NCBI RefSeq assembly: GCF_900116705.1
Contig: NZ_FPBP01000004.1
Location: forward strand, 62,001 to 126,000
Origin: Halomonas korlensis
GTDB lineage: Bacteria > Pseudomonadota > Gammaproteobacteria > Pseudomonadales > Halomonadaceae
DNA length: 64,000 nucleotides
Direction of reading: 5' to 3'
Part shown: positions 30,318 through 38,133 of the stretch, piece by piece
Position numbering within the stretch: the first letter of the stretch is position 1
How the letters are laid out: each line of letters starts with the position of its first letter
The notes under the pieces: generated by a model
Databases searched by the model: none
Told to the model about the DNA's origin: nothing
What the model saw: the letters and a program-made list of their open reading frames with translations, nothing else
Program-made: the position numbers and the translations under genes

Positions 30318-31253
30318 ATGCCCCCGCAACCGCTCGCCCTGACGCGTCGCCGGCTGCTCGGCGGGCTGGCGGCGCTGGCCGCCGGCTCGGCGCTGCCGCC
30401 GTTTGCCGTACGGGCCGCCGAAGGCGCGATCCTGATCCGCGAGCTGCCCGCCATCGGTGAGTCGCTGCCGCTGGTGGGCCTGGGCAGCTGGATCACCTTC
30501 AACGTCGGCGACGATCCGCAACTGCTCGCGGCGTGCACCGACGTCATGCGCGCCTTCTTCGCCGAGGGCGGCAAAATGATCGACTCCTCGCCGATGTACG
30601 GCTCGTCGCAGGCCACCATCGGCCACGGCCTGGCCGAGCTCGACGCCGCAGGGCAGGCCTACGCCGCGGACAAGATATGGACCTCGAGCCCCGACGAAGG
30701 GCCGGCGCAGATCGAGACCTCGCGGCGTCATTGGGGCGTGCCGCGCTTCGATTTATTGCAGGTGCATAACCTGGTCGCCTGGGAGGCAAACCTCGACACG
30801 CTACTGGCTATGCGTGAGGCCGGCGAGGTACGTCACGTGGGCATTTCTACCTCCCACGGCCGGCGCCACGACGCCGTCGAGCGTATCATGCGCGAGGCAC
30901 CCCTCGACTTTGTGCAGCTCACTTACAATATCGTCGACCGCGACGCCGAGCAGCGCCTGCTGCCGCTGGCCCGCGAGCGCGGCATCGGGGTTATCGCCAA
31001 TCGCCCCTTCCAGCAGAAGCGCCTGATTCGCCGCCTCGAGGGCAAGCCGCTGCCTGAGTGGGTGGCCGAAACGGGCGCGACCAACTGGGCGCAGTTCATT
31101 CTCAAGTTCATCATTTCGCACCCCGACGTGACCTGCGCCATTCCCGCCACCACCCGGGTCGAGCACGTACGCGAGAACCTTGCCGCCGCCCGCGAGCCAC
31201 TGCCGGACGCCGCGCTGCGCCGGCGCATGGCCGACTATGTGGCGGAGCTGTGA
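30318..31253 (+). CDS. Tat-exported aldo/keto reductase
   Basis: A 311-residue protein with a twin-arginine signal (LTRRRLLGGLAALAAGSALP, cleaved near AVRA), followed by an aldo/keto reductase barrel. The catalytic tetrad can be placed: Asp in MIDSSPMYG, Tyr in the same motif, Lys in DKIWTSSP and His in LLQVHNL; VRHVGISTSHGRRH and IPATTRVEHVREN are the family's cofactor-binding regions. Export of an NADPH enzyme folded with its cofactor fits Tat use. GGAG lies seven bases before the ATG at 30318. Substrate unknown. It follows argP by 47 bases on the same strand. Confidence 0.9.
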   Translation: MPPQPLALTRRRLLGGLAALAAGSALPPFAVRAAEGAILIRELPAIGESLPLVGLGSWITFNVGDDPQLLAACTDVMRAFFAEGGKMIDSSPMYGSSQATIGHGLAELDAAGQAYAADKIWTSSPDEGPAQIETSRRHWGVPRFDLLQVHNLVAWEANLDTLLAMREAGEVRHVGISTSHGRRHDAVERIMREAPLDFVQLTYNIVDRDAEQRLLPLARERGIGVIANRPFQQKRLIRRLEGKPLPEWVAETGATNWAQFILKFIISHPDVTCAIPATTRVEHVRENLAAAREPLPDAALRRRMADYVAEL

Positions 31254-31278
31254 AGGTGAAGGTGGCGGGGCTGTGAAG
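31239..31278 (+). repeat. Short imperfect direct duplication at the end of the aldo/keto reductase gene
   Basis: GTGGCGGAGCTGTGAAG (31239-31255) is repeated with one change as GTGGCGGGGCTGTGAAG (31262-31278). The first copy holds the stop codon, so the gene end was duplicated into the spacer before the next gene. Confidence 0.75.
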
Positions 31279-31283
31279 CTTCG

Positions 31284-31949
31284 ATGAGCGAATGGTTGAG
31301 CTACCGCCCCGAGGACTTCCTAATGTTCTCGCCGCGCGTCTACGAGCGCCTCTTCGTGCTGCACAACGAGGCGCTGTGGCCGCTGCCACTGCTCGCCCTG
31401 CTGCTCGGCACGGCGCTGCTGCTGGCGTTGGTCTTCCCACGGCCGGGCCGAGTGTGCGCGACGCTCGGTCTGCTTGCCATAGCCTGGTTGTTCGTCGCCT
31501 GGGCGTTTCTGTGGCAGCGCTACGCGCCCATCAACTGGGGGATCCGCTACGTGGTGCCGCTGTTCGCCTTGCAGGCACTGCTGCTGCTCGCCCTGGGCCT
31601 GTGGCGCGGCGGGCTCGAACTGCCGGCACGCTGGCAGCCGCCGCGCGTCCTGGGCCTGGCGCTCGTTGCCTATGCGGTCTTCCTGCATCCCCTGACCGCG
31701 CTGCTGTACGGTCGCGGCCTGGCCGGTGCCGAGGTAGTCGGCCTGGCCCCCGACCCGCTGGCCATCGCCACCCTGGGCGTGGCGGCCACGGTTCAGCCGG
31801 CGCGCCGCGGCTGGACCCTGCTGGCGATACCCGCCCTCTGGTGCCTGGCCAGTGCCTACACCCTGCATCTGCTGAACGCTCCCGGCGCCTGGCCGCCGCT
31901 GCTTGCCGTGCTGATTGCCCTCGCGGCACGGCTGTGGCCGCGCGACTGA
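31284..31949 (+). CDS. DUF6064-type multi-helix membrane protein
   Basis: A 221-residue hydrophobic protein with about six to seven helices. It begins with MSEWLSYRPEDFLMFSPRVYERLF, the short amphipathic N-terminus typical of a small family of bacterial membrane proteins now called DUF6064, and includes WQRYAPINWGIRYVVPLFALQ (split). Function unknown. The ATG at 31284 lies 30 bases after the aldo/keto reductase stop, so the two are likely one transcription unit. Confidence 0.72.
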   Translation: MSEWLSYRPEDFLMFSPRVYERLFVLHNEALWPLPLLALLLGTALLLALVFPRPGRVCATLGLLAIAWLFVAWAFLWQRYAPINWGIRYVVPLFALQALLLLALGLWRGGLELPARWQPPRVLGLALVAYAVFLHPLTALLYGRGLAGAEVVGLAPDPLAIATLGVAATVQPARRGWTLLAIPALWCLASAYTLHLLNAPGAWPPLLAVLIALAARLWPRD

Positions 31950-32023
31950 ATGGACTCGGCATCCTGAGGCGTTTGCTGGTGAGCAGCGGGTTGGGCTGTC
32001 ACAGGCAACCCAACAGATCAGCG

Positions 32024-32530
32024 CTATAGCTCTGGAAAGGTCACGCCGAAACGCTCGCAAAGTACCGGCACACTCTCGAAGTCCATATCGAGTGAATACC
32101 TTGAGTTGATCTGCACGAAACGCTCCACGTCACCCCAGGCCTCGGCCACCTCCCGGAAGTAGTTCTCAAAACCCGCCGGCGAGATGACCTCGATAATGTG
32201 GCAAGGCGTATCACCGGCGTTCCAGAAGGTGTGCCACTGCCCACGTGGCTTGAACACCCACGTCCCCGGGCTGGCCATCACCACCTCATCACCAAGCAGG
32301 GCGCCTAACGTGCCTTCCAATACGTAGGAGTACTCGTCTTCGTTGTGGTGGTAGTGCAGTGGCGCTGCCAGAGCATGGGGAGCGATAGGATGATGAACAA
32401 CGGCGAAACGCTCACCGGTGTCGAGTCCCTCGATCTTCCAGTTCACGCCCAGTCCGCCGAAATCGAAGGCATCGCCTTCGTCGGACAAGATCATGGTCGG
32501 ACCGTCGTCGTACTCTCTTTGCCTGTCCAT
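32024..32530 (-). CDS. Cupin-domain protein
   Basis: A 168-residue single-cupin protein. Cupin motif 1 is seen as HYHHNEDEYSYVLEG with the metal-binding His-His-Glu set, followed by GTLGALLGDEVVMASPGTWVFKPRGQWHTFWNAG, with the motif 2 His in GQWHTFWN. It is likely a metal-binding small enzyme or sensor; no substrate can be named. The ATG at 32530 is preceded by AGGAGGGAC, so longer versions up to 32626 are not used. Confidence 0.85.
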   Translation of the reverse strand: MDRQREYDDGPTMILSDEGDAFDFGGLGVNWKIEGLDTGERFAVVHHPIAPHALAAPLHYHHNEDEYSYVLEGTLGALLGDEVVMASPGTWVFKPRGQWHTFWNAGDTPCHIIEVISPAGFENYFREVAEAWGDVERFVQINSRYSLDMDFESVPVLCERFGVTFPEL

Positions 32531-32625
32531 GATGTCCCTCCTCTCGGAGAATTCGTGGTGACAGTGAGTAGAGTGAGATATAGACCTGAAGCGATCGGCA
32601 GGAAGGCTACCAAAAAGTGTAGGCA

Positions 32626-32712
32626 CGGCCCTAGCTTCACCGCCAGCCGCCAGCCAAGCCCTTCTTCATAGAAGCGCCTCACCGTGCCAGTGCTAGTGCT
32701 AGTGTCAGTCAC
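32626..32712 (-). pseudogene. Possible remnant of a VOC/glyoxalase-family gene
   Basis: On the minus strand from 32712 the translation contains TVRRFYEEGLGWRLAVK, the typical early motif of VOC-family proteins (compare ARRFYEAGLGWQVG in the intact VOC gene at 44252-44677). The similarity ends after about 30 codons and the rest of the gene is missing. The stretch 32690-32712 is also a small GTGCTA repeat. The call is tentative. Confidence 0.35.
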
Positions 32713-32772
32713 TCAGGCTGATCCGAATCAAACGCTGTTTAATGGCGGGTTCCTCACTGTTTGCGCCCTTTT

Positions 32773-32905
32773 CGTTCAATGCTCCGCCAGAAAATCGAGG
32801 ATGGCGTCATGGGTACTCGCTGGAGTACTGCTCGCCGTCGTCCGGCCAGGGTTGGGTGTCGAAATAACGCTGAGTATAGGAGATGAAGGGGGGCTCGCTG
32901 GCTAC
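32773..32905 (-). pseudogene. Truncated copy of the neighbouring alpha/beta hydrolase gene
   Basis: Bases 32773-32808 closely match 33768-33803, the 3' end of the intact hydrolase gene, and 32809-32905 match its internal segment around 34373-34470 (both include CTGCTCGCCGTCGTCCGGCC). The ~570 bases between these segments in the intact gene are absent. The remnant is on the same strand as the intact gene and lies on the other side of the SDR gene. It has no usable reading frame. Confidence 0.75.
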
Positions 32906-32968
32906 ACTTCTGACCGGGCCGCGCGCTTTTACGCAGTGCCATCTCGTTCAGCAAAGGAGAGCTACCCC

Positions 32969-33730
32969 ATGGAACTCAAGGGAAAGACCATCGTCATCAC
33001 CGGCGCCGGCCGCGGGCTGGGACAGAAGACCGCGGAGATGATCGCTGCCAAAGGCGGCCGCCTGGCTCTGGCGGGGCTCAGTGAGGAGGGTCTGGAAGAG
33101 ACGGCACGCCTGTGCCGCGATGCCGGCGGCGAGGCCCGCGTCTACCTGCTGGACGTCTCCGACGAGCCGGCTGTGGAAAGCACCTTCGCCCGGGTCGTGG
33201 AGGACTTCGGCGCCCTGGACGGCGTGGTGAACAACGCCGGCATCACCAAGGATGGGCTGCTGGTCGAGGGCAAGGACGGCAAGGTGGCGAAGAAGATGAA
33301 GCTGGACGACTGGGATGACGTGCTCCGGATTGACCTTCGTGGGGTCTTCCTCTGCGGGCGCGAAGCCGCCGCGCGCATGATTGAGCTGGGCGGAGGCGGC
33401 GCCATCGTCAATATCTCCAGTATTTCGCGGGTCGGCAACTTCGGACAGACCAACTACTCGGCCGCCAAAGCCGGCGTCACCGCCCTGACCGTGACCTGGG
33501 CCAAGGAGCTCAGCCGCCACGGCATCCGCGTGGCGGCGATTGCACCAGGCTTCGCCAATACCCGCATGGTGGAGAAGATGCCCGACAAGATCCTCGACCA
33601 GATCAAGGCGCAGGTACCGCTGGGGCGGCTGGCCGAGCCGTCGGAGATCGGCCACTCGGTGATCTATGTGCTCGAGAACGACTACTTCAACGGTCGTGTG
33701 CTGGAGGTGGACGGGGGGCTCAGGCTCTGA
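32969..33730 (+). CDS. SDR-family (FabG-like) oxidoreductase
   Basis: A 253-residue Rossmann-fold short-chain dehydrogenase. Visible: cofactor loop TGAGRGLGQ (~11-19), NNAG (~88-91), catalytic Ser in NISSISR, Tyr-Lys in YSAAKAG, and PGFANTRM after it. A good AAAGGAG precedes the ATG at 32969. It resembles FabG and acetoacetyl-CoA reductases, but no fatty-acid or PHA gene is adjacent, so the substrate is open. It sits between the truncated and the intact alpha/beta hydrolase copies. Confidence 0.9.
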   Translation: MELKGKTIVITGAGRGLGQKTAEMIAAKGGRLALAGLSEEGLEETARLCRDAGGEARVYLLDVSDEPAVESTFARVVEDFGALDGVVNNAGITKDGLLVEGKDGKVAKKMKLDDWDDVLRIDLRGVFLCGREAAARMIELGGGGAIVNISSISRVGNFGQTNYSAAKAGVTALTVTWAKELSRHGIRVAAIAPGFANTRMVEKMPDKILDQIKAQVPLGRLAEPSEIGHSVIYVLENDYFNGRVLEVDGGLRL

Positions 33731-33769
33731 GCGGCCCTGGCCAACCGAAACGTCGTCGGCCCCTCGCGT

Positions 33770-34672
33770 TCAATGCTCTGCCAGGAAATCGAGAATGGCA
33801 GCCGTGAACGGTTCGACGGCGTGAACCGGTCCGTCATGGTTGACGCCGGGGATCACCTGCAACTCGGCCTGGGGCTGGCACTGCGCCATGGTGTCGGCGA
33901 TTGACTCAAAGAAGAGATCGCTATGCTCGCCCTTGAGAATCAGGGTTGGTTGCTCAAGGGTTGCCAGATCCTCGCAGGTGATGGCAGGTGGCGTCATGCT
34001 GACGCCGGCCGGCACCGTGCGGGCGTTGTCCAGCCAGATGGTGCGCATATACTCGGGTTCCTGGTCGAAACCGCCTGGCGAGCGCTGGAACGCGGCCTCG
34101 ATGAACCGCCGGGTGGCCTGCTCCGCATCGCCGGCCACCAGCGCCGCCATGCTCCGGTCGTACTTCTTGCCCTCCTCTGCAATGGCGGCCTGACGCGCCT
34201 CCGACAACTCGGCGACCAGCGAGGGAACACTCGGCTCATAGTGCACCATGCCGCGCACCAGCTCCGGGTGCTCCAGCGCCACCTGCGAGGCAACCTGACC
34301 GCTGTAGGACCAGGTGACCAGGTAGGCCGGACCGATACCCAGCGCCCGGATGAAAGCGGCCAGATCGGCGGCGTGGGTTTCGCTTGAGAACTGCTCGCCG
34401 TCGTCCGGCCAGGGCTCGGTGCCGAAATAGCGCTGGGTATAGGCGATGAAACGGTGCTCGCGGGCGATGGCCTCGCGGTACGGTTCCCAGATCCGGTGAT
34501 CGGCAATCGCCGCGGGCACGAACACGACGGGGCTGCCTTCCCCCTCTTCGACATAGGTCAGCGTGACGCCGTTGACCTCTACCGAGGAGGTCTGCTGGGC
34601 GAATACAGTGAAAGGCTGGCCGGCCAGAGCGAGAATGGAAGAAAGTGCGAGCATTGTGAGCGATCTGGGCAT
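33770..34672 (-). CDS. Secreted alpha/beta hydrolase
   Basis: A ~300-residue hydrolase with a signal peptide (MPRSLTMLALSSILALAG..., ending near VFAQ). The fold is clear: GEGSPVVFVPAAIADHRIW (oxyanion region), nucleophile Ser in TWSYSG, the acid Asp in LKGEHSDLF and the catalytic His in GVNHDGPVH. The elbow is TWSYS rather than the common G-x-S-x-G. Substrate unknown. The ATG at 34672 has AAGGAAGGG upstream. It is 49 bases downstream of the GlxA-type regulator stop on the same strand, suggesting that one transcript may carry both. Confidence 0.87.
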   Translation of the reverse strand: MPRSLTMLALSSILALAGQPFTVFAQQTSSVEVNGVTLTYVEEGEGSPVVFVPAAIADHRIWEPYREAIAREHRFIAYTQRYFGTEPWPDDGEQFSSETHAADLAAFIRALGIGPAYLVTWSYSGQVASQVALEHPELVRGMVHYEPSVPSLVAELSEARQAAIAEEGKKYDRSMAALVAGDAEQATRRFIEAAFQRSPGGFDQEPEYMRTIWLDNARTVPAGVSMTPPAITCEDLATLEQPTLILKGEHSDLFFESIADTMAQCQPQAELQVIPGVNHDGPVHAVEPFTAAILDFLAEH

Positions 34673-34721
34673 GGCGGTTTCCCTTCCTTCCATCGGTTAA
34701 TGATTGCGGACATGAGAGAGT

Positions 34722-35753
34722 CTACGGACGAGCAAAGTCAGGGATGCGGAAACGACGACGATAAGCGCTCGGGGCAAGCCCGGTGGTACGCTTGAACAGG
34801 CGCCGAAAAAAAGCCGAGTCCTCATAACCAACCCGCCAGCTGATGTCTTCGATCGAGGCCTCGGTGCGTTCGAGCCGGCGCTTGGCGTCTTCGATACGCA
34901 AGCGCTGCACGTAGGCGATCGGCGTCAGGCCGGTGGCATTCACGAAACGCCGCTTGAAGGTGCGCTCGGCCAGCGACGAATGCCCGATCATCGCCTCCAC
35001 CGGGTGGACGAGCGAGAAGTGCTCGCCCAGCCACTGCTGCGCACGCTGGATCTCGCCATCGCCATGGTCGGTCTTGGCCGCGAACACCAGATAAGGTGTG
35101 AGCCCATCCTGATGCCATTGTAACGCAAACAGCCGCGCCACCTCCTGCGCGGTGGTCGCACCGGCGTAGCGCGCAATGAGGTATAGCGCCAGGTCGTGCC
35201 AGCTCATCGAGGCGCCGGAGCTCACCAGCTCCTCGTGCTGACCGGCAATCACCAGCACGCGCTCGGGGTGAGTCGACACGGCGGGATAAGTGGTCGTGAA
35301 CGCTTGCGCATAGCCGAAGTGAACCGTTGCCTCCTGGCCATCGAACAGCCCGGTTTCGGCCAACAGGAAGACCCCCGAGCAGGCCGAGCAAAGCACGGCA
35401 CCGCGTTCATGCATGGCGCGCAGCCACTCGACCAGATGGGGATAGCGCCCCTTCTCCCACCCTTGGGCCGCGAGTAACACCGAAGGAACGATCACGATGT
35501 CGCTCGTCTCGATGGTGTCGATGGCGCGTTGCACATCGATCGGCACGCCACTCGCCAGCGTCAGTGCTCCCACCGCTTCCCCCACGATCTCGATATGAAA
35601 CGGCACCGGGGCGCCTGGCGCCACCAAGCCCATGAGCGCCACGCCGTTCATCACATCGAAGAGCCCGGCGAGCGTGGAGACCGCGGCATCGGGAAGTGCC
35701 ACGAGGCTGACGTGTCGGGGGCTCGCCCCGACAAGGCTGGCAGGTCCGGTCAC
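34722..35753 (-). CDS. GlxA-family (DJ-1/PfpI + AraC) transcriptional regulator
   Basis: A 343-residue regulator: an N-terminal DJ-1/PfpI-like domain (~12-200) with the nucleophile-elbow motif AVLCSACSGVFLLAETGLFDG (split) and a C-terminal AraC-type DNA-binding domain with two HTH motifs, including SSLAERTFKRRFVNATG and ISWRVGYEDSAFFRRLFKRTTGL (split). Proteins of this type regulate catabolic genes (GbdR, CdhR, ArgR relatives); the ligand is unknown here. The start is a GTG at 35753. It lies directly upstream of the alpha/beta hydrolase gene and divergent from a methyltransferase gene. Confidence 0.9.
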   Translation of the reverse strand: MTGPASLVGASPRHVSLVALPDAAVSTLAGLFDVMNGVALMGLVAPGAPVPFHIEIVGEAVGALTLASGVPIDVQRAIDTIETSDIVIVPSVLLAAQGWEKGRYPHLVEWLRAMHERGAVLCSACSGVFLLAETGLFDGQEATVHFGYAQAFTTTYPAVSTHPERVLVIAGQHEELVSSGASMSWHDLALYLIARYAGATTAQEVARLFALQWHQDGLTPYLVFAAKTDHGDGEIQRAQQWLGEHFSLVHPVEAMIGHSSLAERTFKRRFVNATGLTPIAYVQRLRIEDAKRRLERTEASIEDISWRVGYEDSAFFRRLFKRTTGLAPSAYRRRFRIPDFARP

Positions 35754-35913
35754 GGCGCCTGGCTCTTCACGGGTGGGGAAGTTTCAGTGTGGCACGAGCG
35801 GACCGATTGCGGGTGATTTCAGCTCTTCAGCCCCAAGAGCCGCTTGGCGATGATGAGCGGGACGCTGGATCCCCCGACACCGCAAGACAGGACACGACAG
35901 GAGCGCCCCCCCC

Positions 35914-36981
35914 ATGAATACCCCCGCTATCGATCAGACCAAGCTCGAAGCCTTCGTCGCCCAGGCCGTTGGCGACCTTTCTTCCGGCTACGGCGGCGTG
36001 ATGGTGAGCCTGGGCAGCAAGCTCGGGTTATACAAGGCGCTGGCGGACGCCGGCCCGCTCAGCGCCGGGGAGCTTGCCAGCCGTACCGGCTGCGCCGAGC
36101 GCTACGTCGGCGAGTGGCTGAACGCGCAGGCCGCCGGCGGCTACGTGGGTTACCACGCCGTCAGCGATACCTACGAACTCTCTCCCGAGCAGGCCATGGT
36201 GCTTGCCGACGAAGATAGCCCCGTGTTCATTCCCCACGCCTGGCAAGTGCCGGCCTCGATGTGGTTCGACGAGGAGCGCACGTTGGACGCCTTTCGCACC
36301 GGCAAGGGCGTAGCGTGGGGCGAGCACGACGGACGCCTGCAGTGTGGCGTGGCGGCGTTCTACCGCAACGGCTATCGGGCCAGCCTGGTGCCGGAGTGGC
36401 TGCCCGCCTTGGAAGGCGTCGTCGAACAGCTCGAGGCCGGCATTACCGTTGCCGATGTCGGCTGCGGCCACGGCCACTCGACCGTGCTGATGGCCAAGGC
36501 GTTTCCCCGTTCACGCTTTCACGGCTTCGATGCCCATGCGGCCTCGATCGACGCGGCCAGGCGCAACGCGGAAGCGGCGGGCGTTGCCGACCACGTAAGT
36601 TTCGAGCTCACCCAGGCGGTAGACTACCCCGACAGGCAGTACGGGCTGATCTGCTTCTTCGACTGCCTGCATGACATGGGCGACCCCATCGCTGCCGCCC
36701 GTTACGCCGAGCAGGTCCTGGCACCGGACGGCACGGTGCTGCTGGTCGAGCCCTACGCCCAGGACAAGGTCGAGAACAATCTTTCGACCGTTTCGCGCAT
36801 GTATTATTCGGCCTCTACTACCATCTGCTGCGCCCACGCCATCTCGGAGGGCGGCCAACTCGTGCTCGGCGCACAGGCCGGTGAAGCCCGCCTGGCCGAG
36901 GTGTTCCGCAAGGCCGGCTTCAGCCACTTCCGGCGCGCGGCCGAAACCCCGTTCAACCTGATCCTCGAAGCGAGGCGCTGA
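35914..36981 (+). CDS. Class I SAM-dependent methyltransferase with N-terminal winged helix
   Basis: A 355-residue cytoplasmic methyltransferase. The N-terminal ~90 residues form a winged-helix, dimerisation-like domain (GLYKALADAGPLSAGELASRTG, split); the C-terminal domain has SAM motif I VADVGCGHGHSTVLMA (~180-195), the acidic motif II FHGFDAH and a later FFDCLHDMGDP. The layout matches the Rv2258c-like methyltransferases. Substrate unknown. It is divergent from the GlxA-type regulator (~160 bases between starts), which may control it. A strong hairpin follows its stop. Confidence 0.88.
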   Translation: MNTPAIDQTKLEAFVAQAVGDLSSGYGGVMVSLGSKLGLYKALADAGPLSAGELASRTGCAERYVGEWLNAQAAGGYVGYHAVSDTYELSPEQAMVLADEDSPVFIPHAWQVPASMWFDEERTLDAFRTGKGVAWGEHDGRLQCGVAAFYRNGYRASLVPEWLPALEGVVEQLEAGITVADVGCGHGHSTVLMAKAFPRSRFHGFDAHAASIDAARRNAEAAGVADHVSFELTQAVDYPDRQYGLICFFDCLHDMGDPIAAARYAEQVLAPDGTVLLVEPYAQDKVENNLSTVSRMYYSASTTICCAHAISEGGQLVLGAQAGEARLAEVFRKAGFSHFRRAAETPFNLILEARR

Positions 36982-37005
36982 CAAGCCCGAACAAGGAACC
37001 TGAAA

Positions 37006-37031
37006 GAGGAGCCCGGATGTCCGGGCTCCTC
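37006..37031 (+). terminator. Hairpin after the methyltransferase gene
   Basis: GAGGAGCCCGG (37006-37016) pairs perfectly with CCGGGCTCCTC (37021-37031) around a four-base loop. There is no T-tract, so it may be a weak terminator or an mRNA 3' end stabiliser. Confidence 0.55.
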
Positions 37032-37121
37032 CTGGTTGCTGCTCCCGCATGGGTTCCATCCCAATCGGCTTTCCGCACCTCACCGATCAGGTCGGCCGGG
37101 CGGTGAGGGTGGGTCAGCGCA

Positions 37122-37150
37122 CCGACACAGACCGAAAGCAAGCGTATAAT
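37122..37150 (+). promoter_or_regulatory. Sigma-70-type promoter for the phasin-like gene
   Basis: CCGACA (37122-37127) and a perfect TATAAT (37145-37150) are 17 bases apart, about 75 bases before the short leader ORF and 125 before the phasin-like gene. Confidence 0.6.
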
Positions 37151-37224
37151 ATTTAGCCCCGCGTCTCGATGACTCCATGGCGAGGTTCAGACGTCGACAT
37201 CAGCTCTCCCCAAGAGACATTTTC

Positions 37225-37278
37225 ATGAGCAAGCACCAAGACGAAGGCCGAAAGGACGAGGAGTACCCAACGAAATGA
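37225..37278 (+). CDS. 17-codon leader ORF overlapping the phasin-like gene
   Basis: ATG at 37225 reads MSKHQDEGRKDEEYPTK and stops at TGA 37276-37278, overlapping the next ATG (37275) in the ATGA arrangement. The GAGGAG that would serve as RBS of the next gene lies inside it. This suggests translational coupling or a leader peptide; it could also be chance. Confidence 0.4.
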   Translation: MSKHQDEGRKDEEYPTK

Positions 37279-37574
37279 ACAATAACCCGATGGACATGAT
37301 GGCCGCGTGGATGAAAATCGCCGCTTCCTATAACGAGATGACGCTTTCTGCCGGTGAGGTGATCGCCCGTCGCACCATGATCATGGCCAGCGGCGCCATG
37401 TCCGCCCCCGATGCCATGGGCATATTGATGGAGAAGGTAACGATTTTCGCCACAGCGACCGAGCAAGCGTCAGTGGCGGCGGCCAGCGGTGCCGACCCCG
37501 CGCGGATCACGGCGGCGGCGCTCAAGCCATACAGCACCCAAACTGAATCCAACCTGCGTCAGCTGCGGCGTTGA
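37275..37574 (+). CDS. Small helical protein, phasin-like
   Basis: A 99-residue soluble helical protein rich in Met and Ala (PMDMMAAWMKIAASYNEMTLSAGEVIARR in pieces). Amphipathic helices without signal peptide or membrane segment resemble the small phasins that coat polyhydroxyalkanoate granules, but I see no sequence motif that proves this, and no PHA genes are adjacent. It has a predicted promoter ~125 bases upstream, a leader ORF overlapping its start and a rho-independent terminator after it, so it is an expressed single-gene unit. Confidence 0.65.
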   Translation: MNNNPMDMMAAWMKIAASYNEMTLSAGEVIARRTMIMASGAMSAPDAMGILMEKVTIFATATEQASVAAASGADPARITAAALKPYSTQTESNLRQLRR

Positions 37575-37625
37575 ACGGAGCATACGTCTCCAGCGGCGTC
37601 ACTGCCGACGAGACCCGCAACGCAT

Positions 37626-37663
37626 AACCGCCACCCGGAACGGTCCGTAAGTGGCGGTTTTTT
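37626..37663 (+). terminator. Rho-independent terminator after the phasin-like gene
   Basis: AACCGCCAC (37626-37634) pairs with GTGGCGGTT (37651-37659); the run of T continues to 37663. Confidence 0.88.
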
Positions 37664-37717
37664 ATATGTTCTTTTTGCCAGAATAGCAGATTTCGAGAAA
37701 ATCAGAGTTCATTCTGA

Positions 37718-37733
37718 ATTACCGAACGGTAAC
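37718..37733 (+). promoter_or_regulatory. HipB operator 1
   Basis: ATTACCGAACGGTAAC, an inverted repeat of TTACCG around two central bases. It is the most upstream of three related palindromes before hipB, 131 bases ahead of the start codon. Confidence 0.7.
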
Positions 37734-37766
37734 TTTAGAGATAGCTAGAGCTTAACCTCCGCGATT

Positions 37767-37782
37767 ATTACCGCTCGGTCAT
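37767..37782 (+). promoter_or_regulatory. HipB operator 2
   Basis: ATTACCGCTCGGTCAT, a slightly degenerate copy, 49 bases downstream of operator 1 and ending eight bases before the predicted -35. Confidence 0.65.
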
Positions 37783-37789
37783 TATTTCA

Positions 37790-37832
37790 TTGCGGATAAC
37801 CAAACCCGCGCCTAGAATTACCGAACGGTAAT
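37790..37832 (+). promoter_or_regulatory. hipBA promoter with overlapping operator 3
   Basis: -35 TTGCGG (37790-37795) and -10 TAGAAT (37813-37818) are 17 bases apart. Operator 3, ATTACCGAACGGTAAT (37817-37832), overlaps the end of the -10 box and the expected start site, and starts 50 bases after operator 2. Binding of the HipB-like antitoxin there would block transcription, the usual autoregulation of such operons. Confidence 0.75.
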
Positions 37833-37848
37833 CACTGGCGGGTTTGCC

Positions 37849-38133
37849 ATGCCTAAACATTCCTCCCCTGCACACGACGCCCCTGCTTCGGCGCTCTTGG
37901 CCATACCTATTCGCCACAGCGATGAACTTGGCAAACTGGTGCGCCAGCTGCGTGCCGAGCAGGGGCTGCTGCAAATCGACCTGGCCGGACTGGCCGGCAC
38001 TGGAAATCGCTTCATCGTCGACCTGGAACGGGGCAAGCCGACCTTGCAACTGCAAAAGGTGTTGGACGTGCTGGATCTGATGGGGCTCGAGGTCGTCGTG
38101 CGGCGCAAGGGTGGCAACCGCCATGGCAAGTGA
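37849..38133 (+). CDS. hipB: HipB-type antitoxin / HTH repressor
   Basis: A 94-residue Xre-type DNA-binding protein. The helix-turn-helix region is LGKLVRQLRAEQGLLQIDLAGLAGTGNRFIVDLERGKP (split; ~27-64), followed by the HipB-like dimer strand [11 protein letters not shown] near the C-terminus. It precedes hipA with an 11-base overlap, and three palindromic operators lie just upstream. It would neutralise and cap the HipA kinase and repress the operon. Two broken copies of this gene lie at ~45.4 and ~47.4 kb. Confidence 0.9.
   Translation: MPKHSSPAHDAPASALLAIPIRHSDELGKLVRQLRAEQGLLQIDLAGLAGTGNRFIVDLERGKPTLQLQKVLDVLDLMGLEVVVRRKGGNRHGK

Noticed and set aside
29712..31253. A 513-codon fused frame covering the end of argP and the aldo/keto reductase
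   Set aside because: The first ~200 codons are the shadow of argP in another frame; the real reductase starts at the ATG 30318 with its own RBS and Tat signal.
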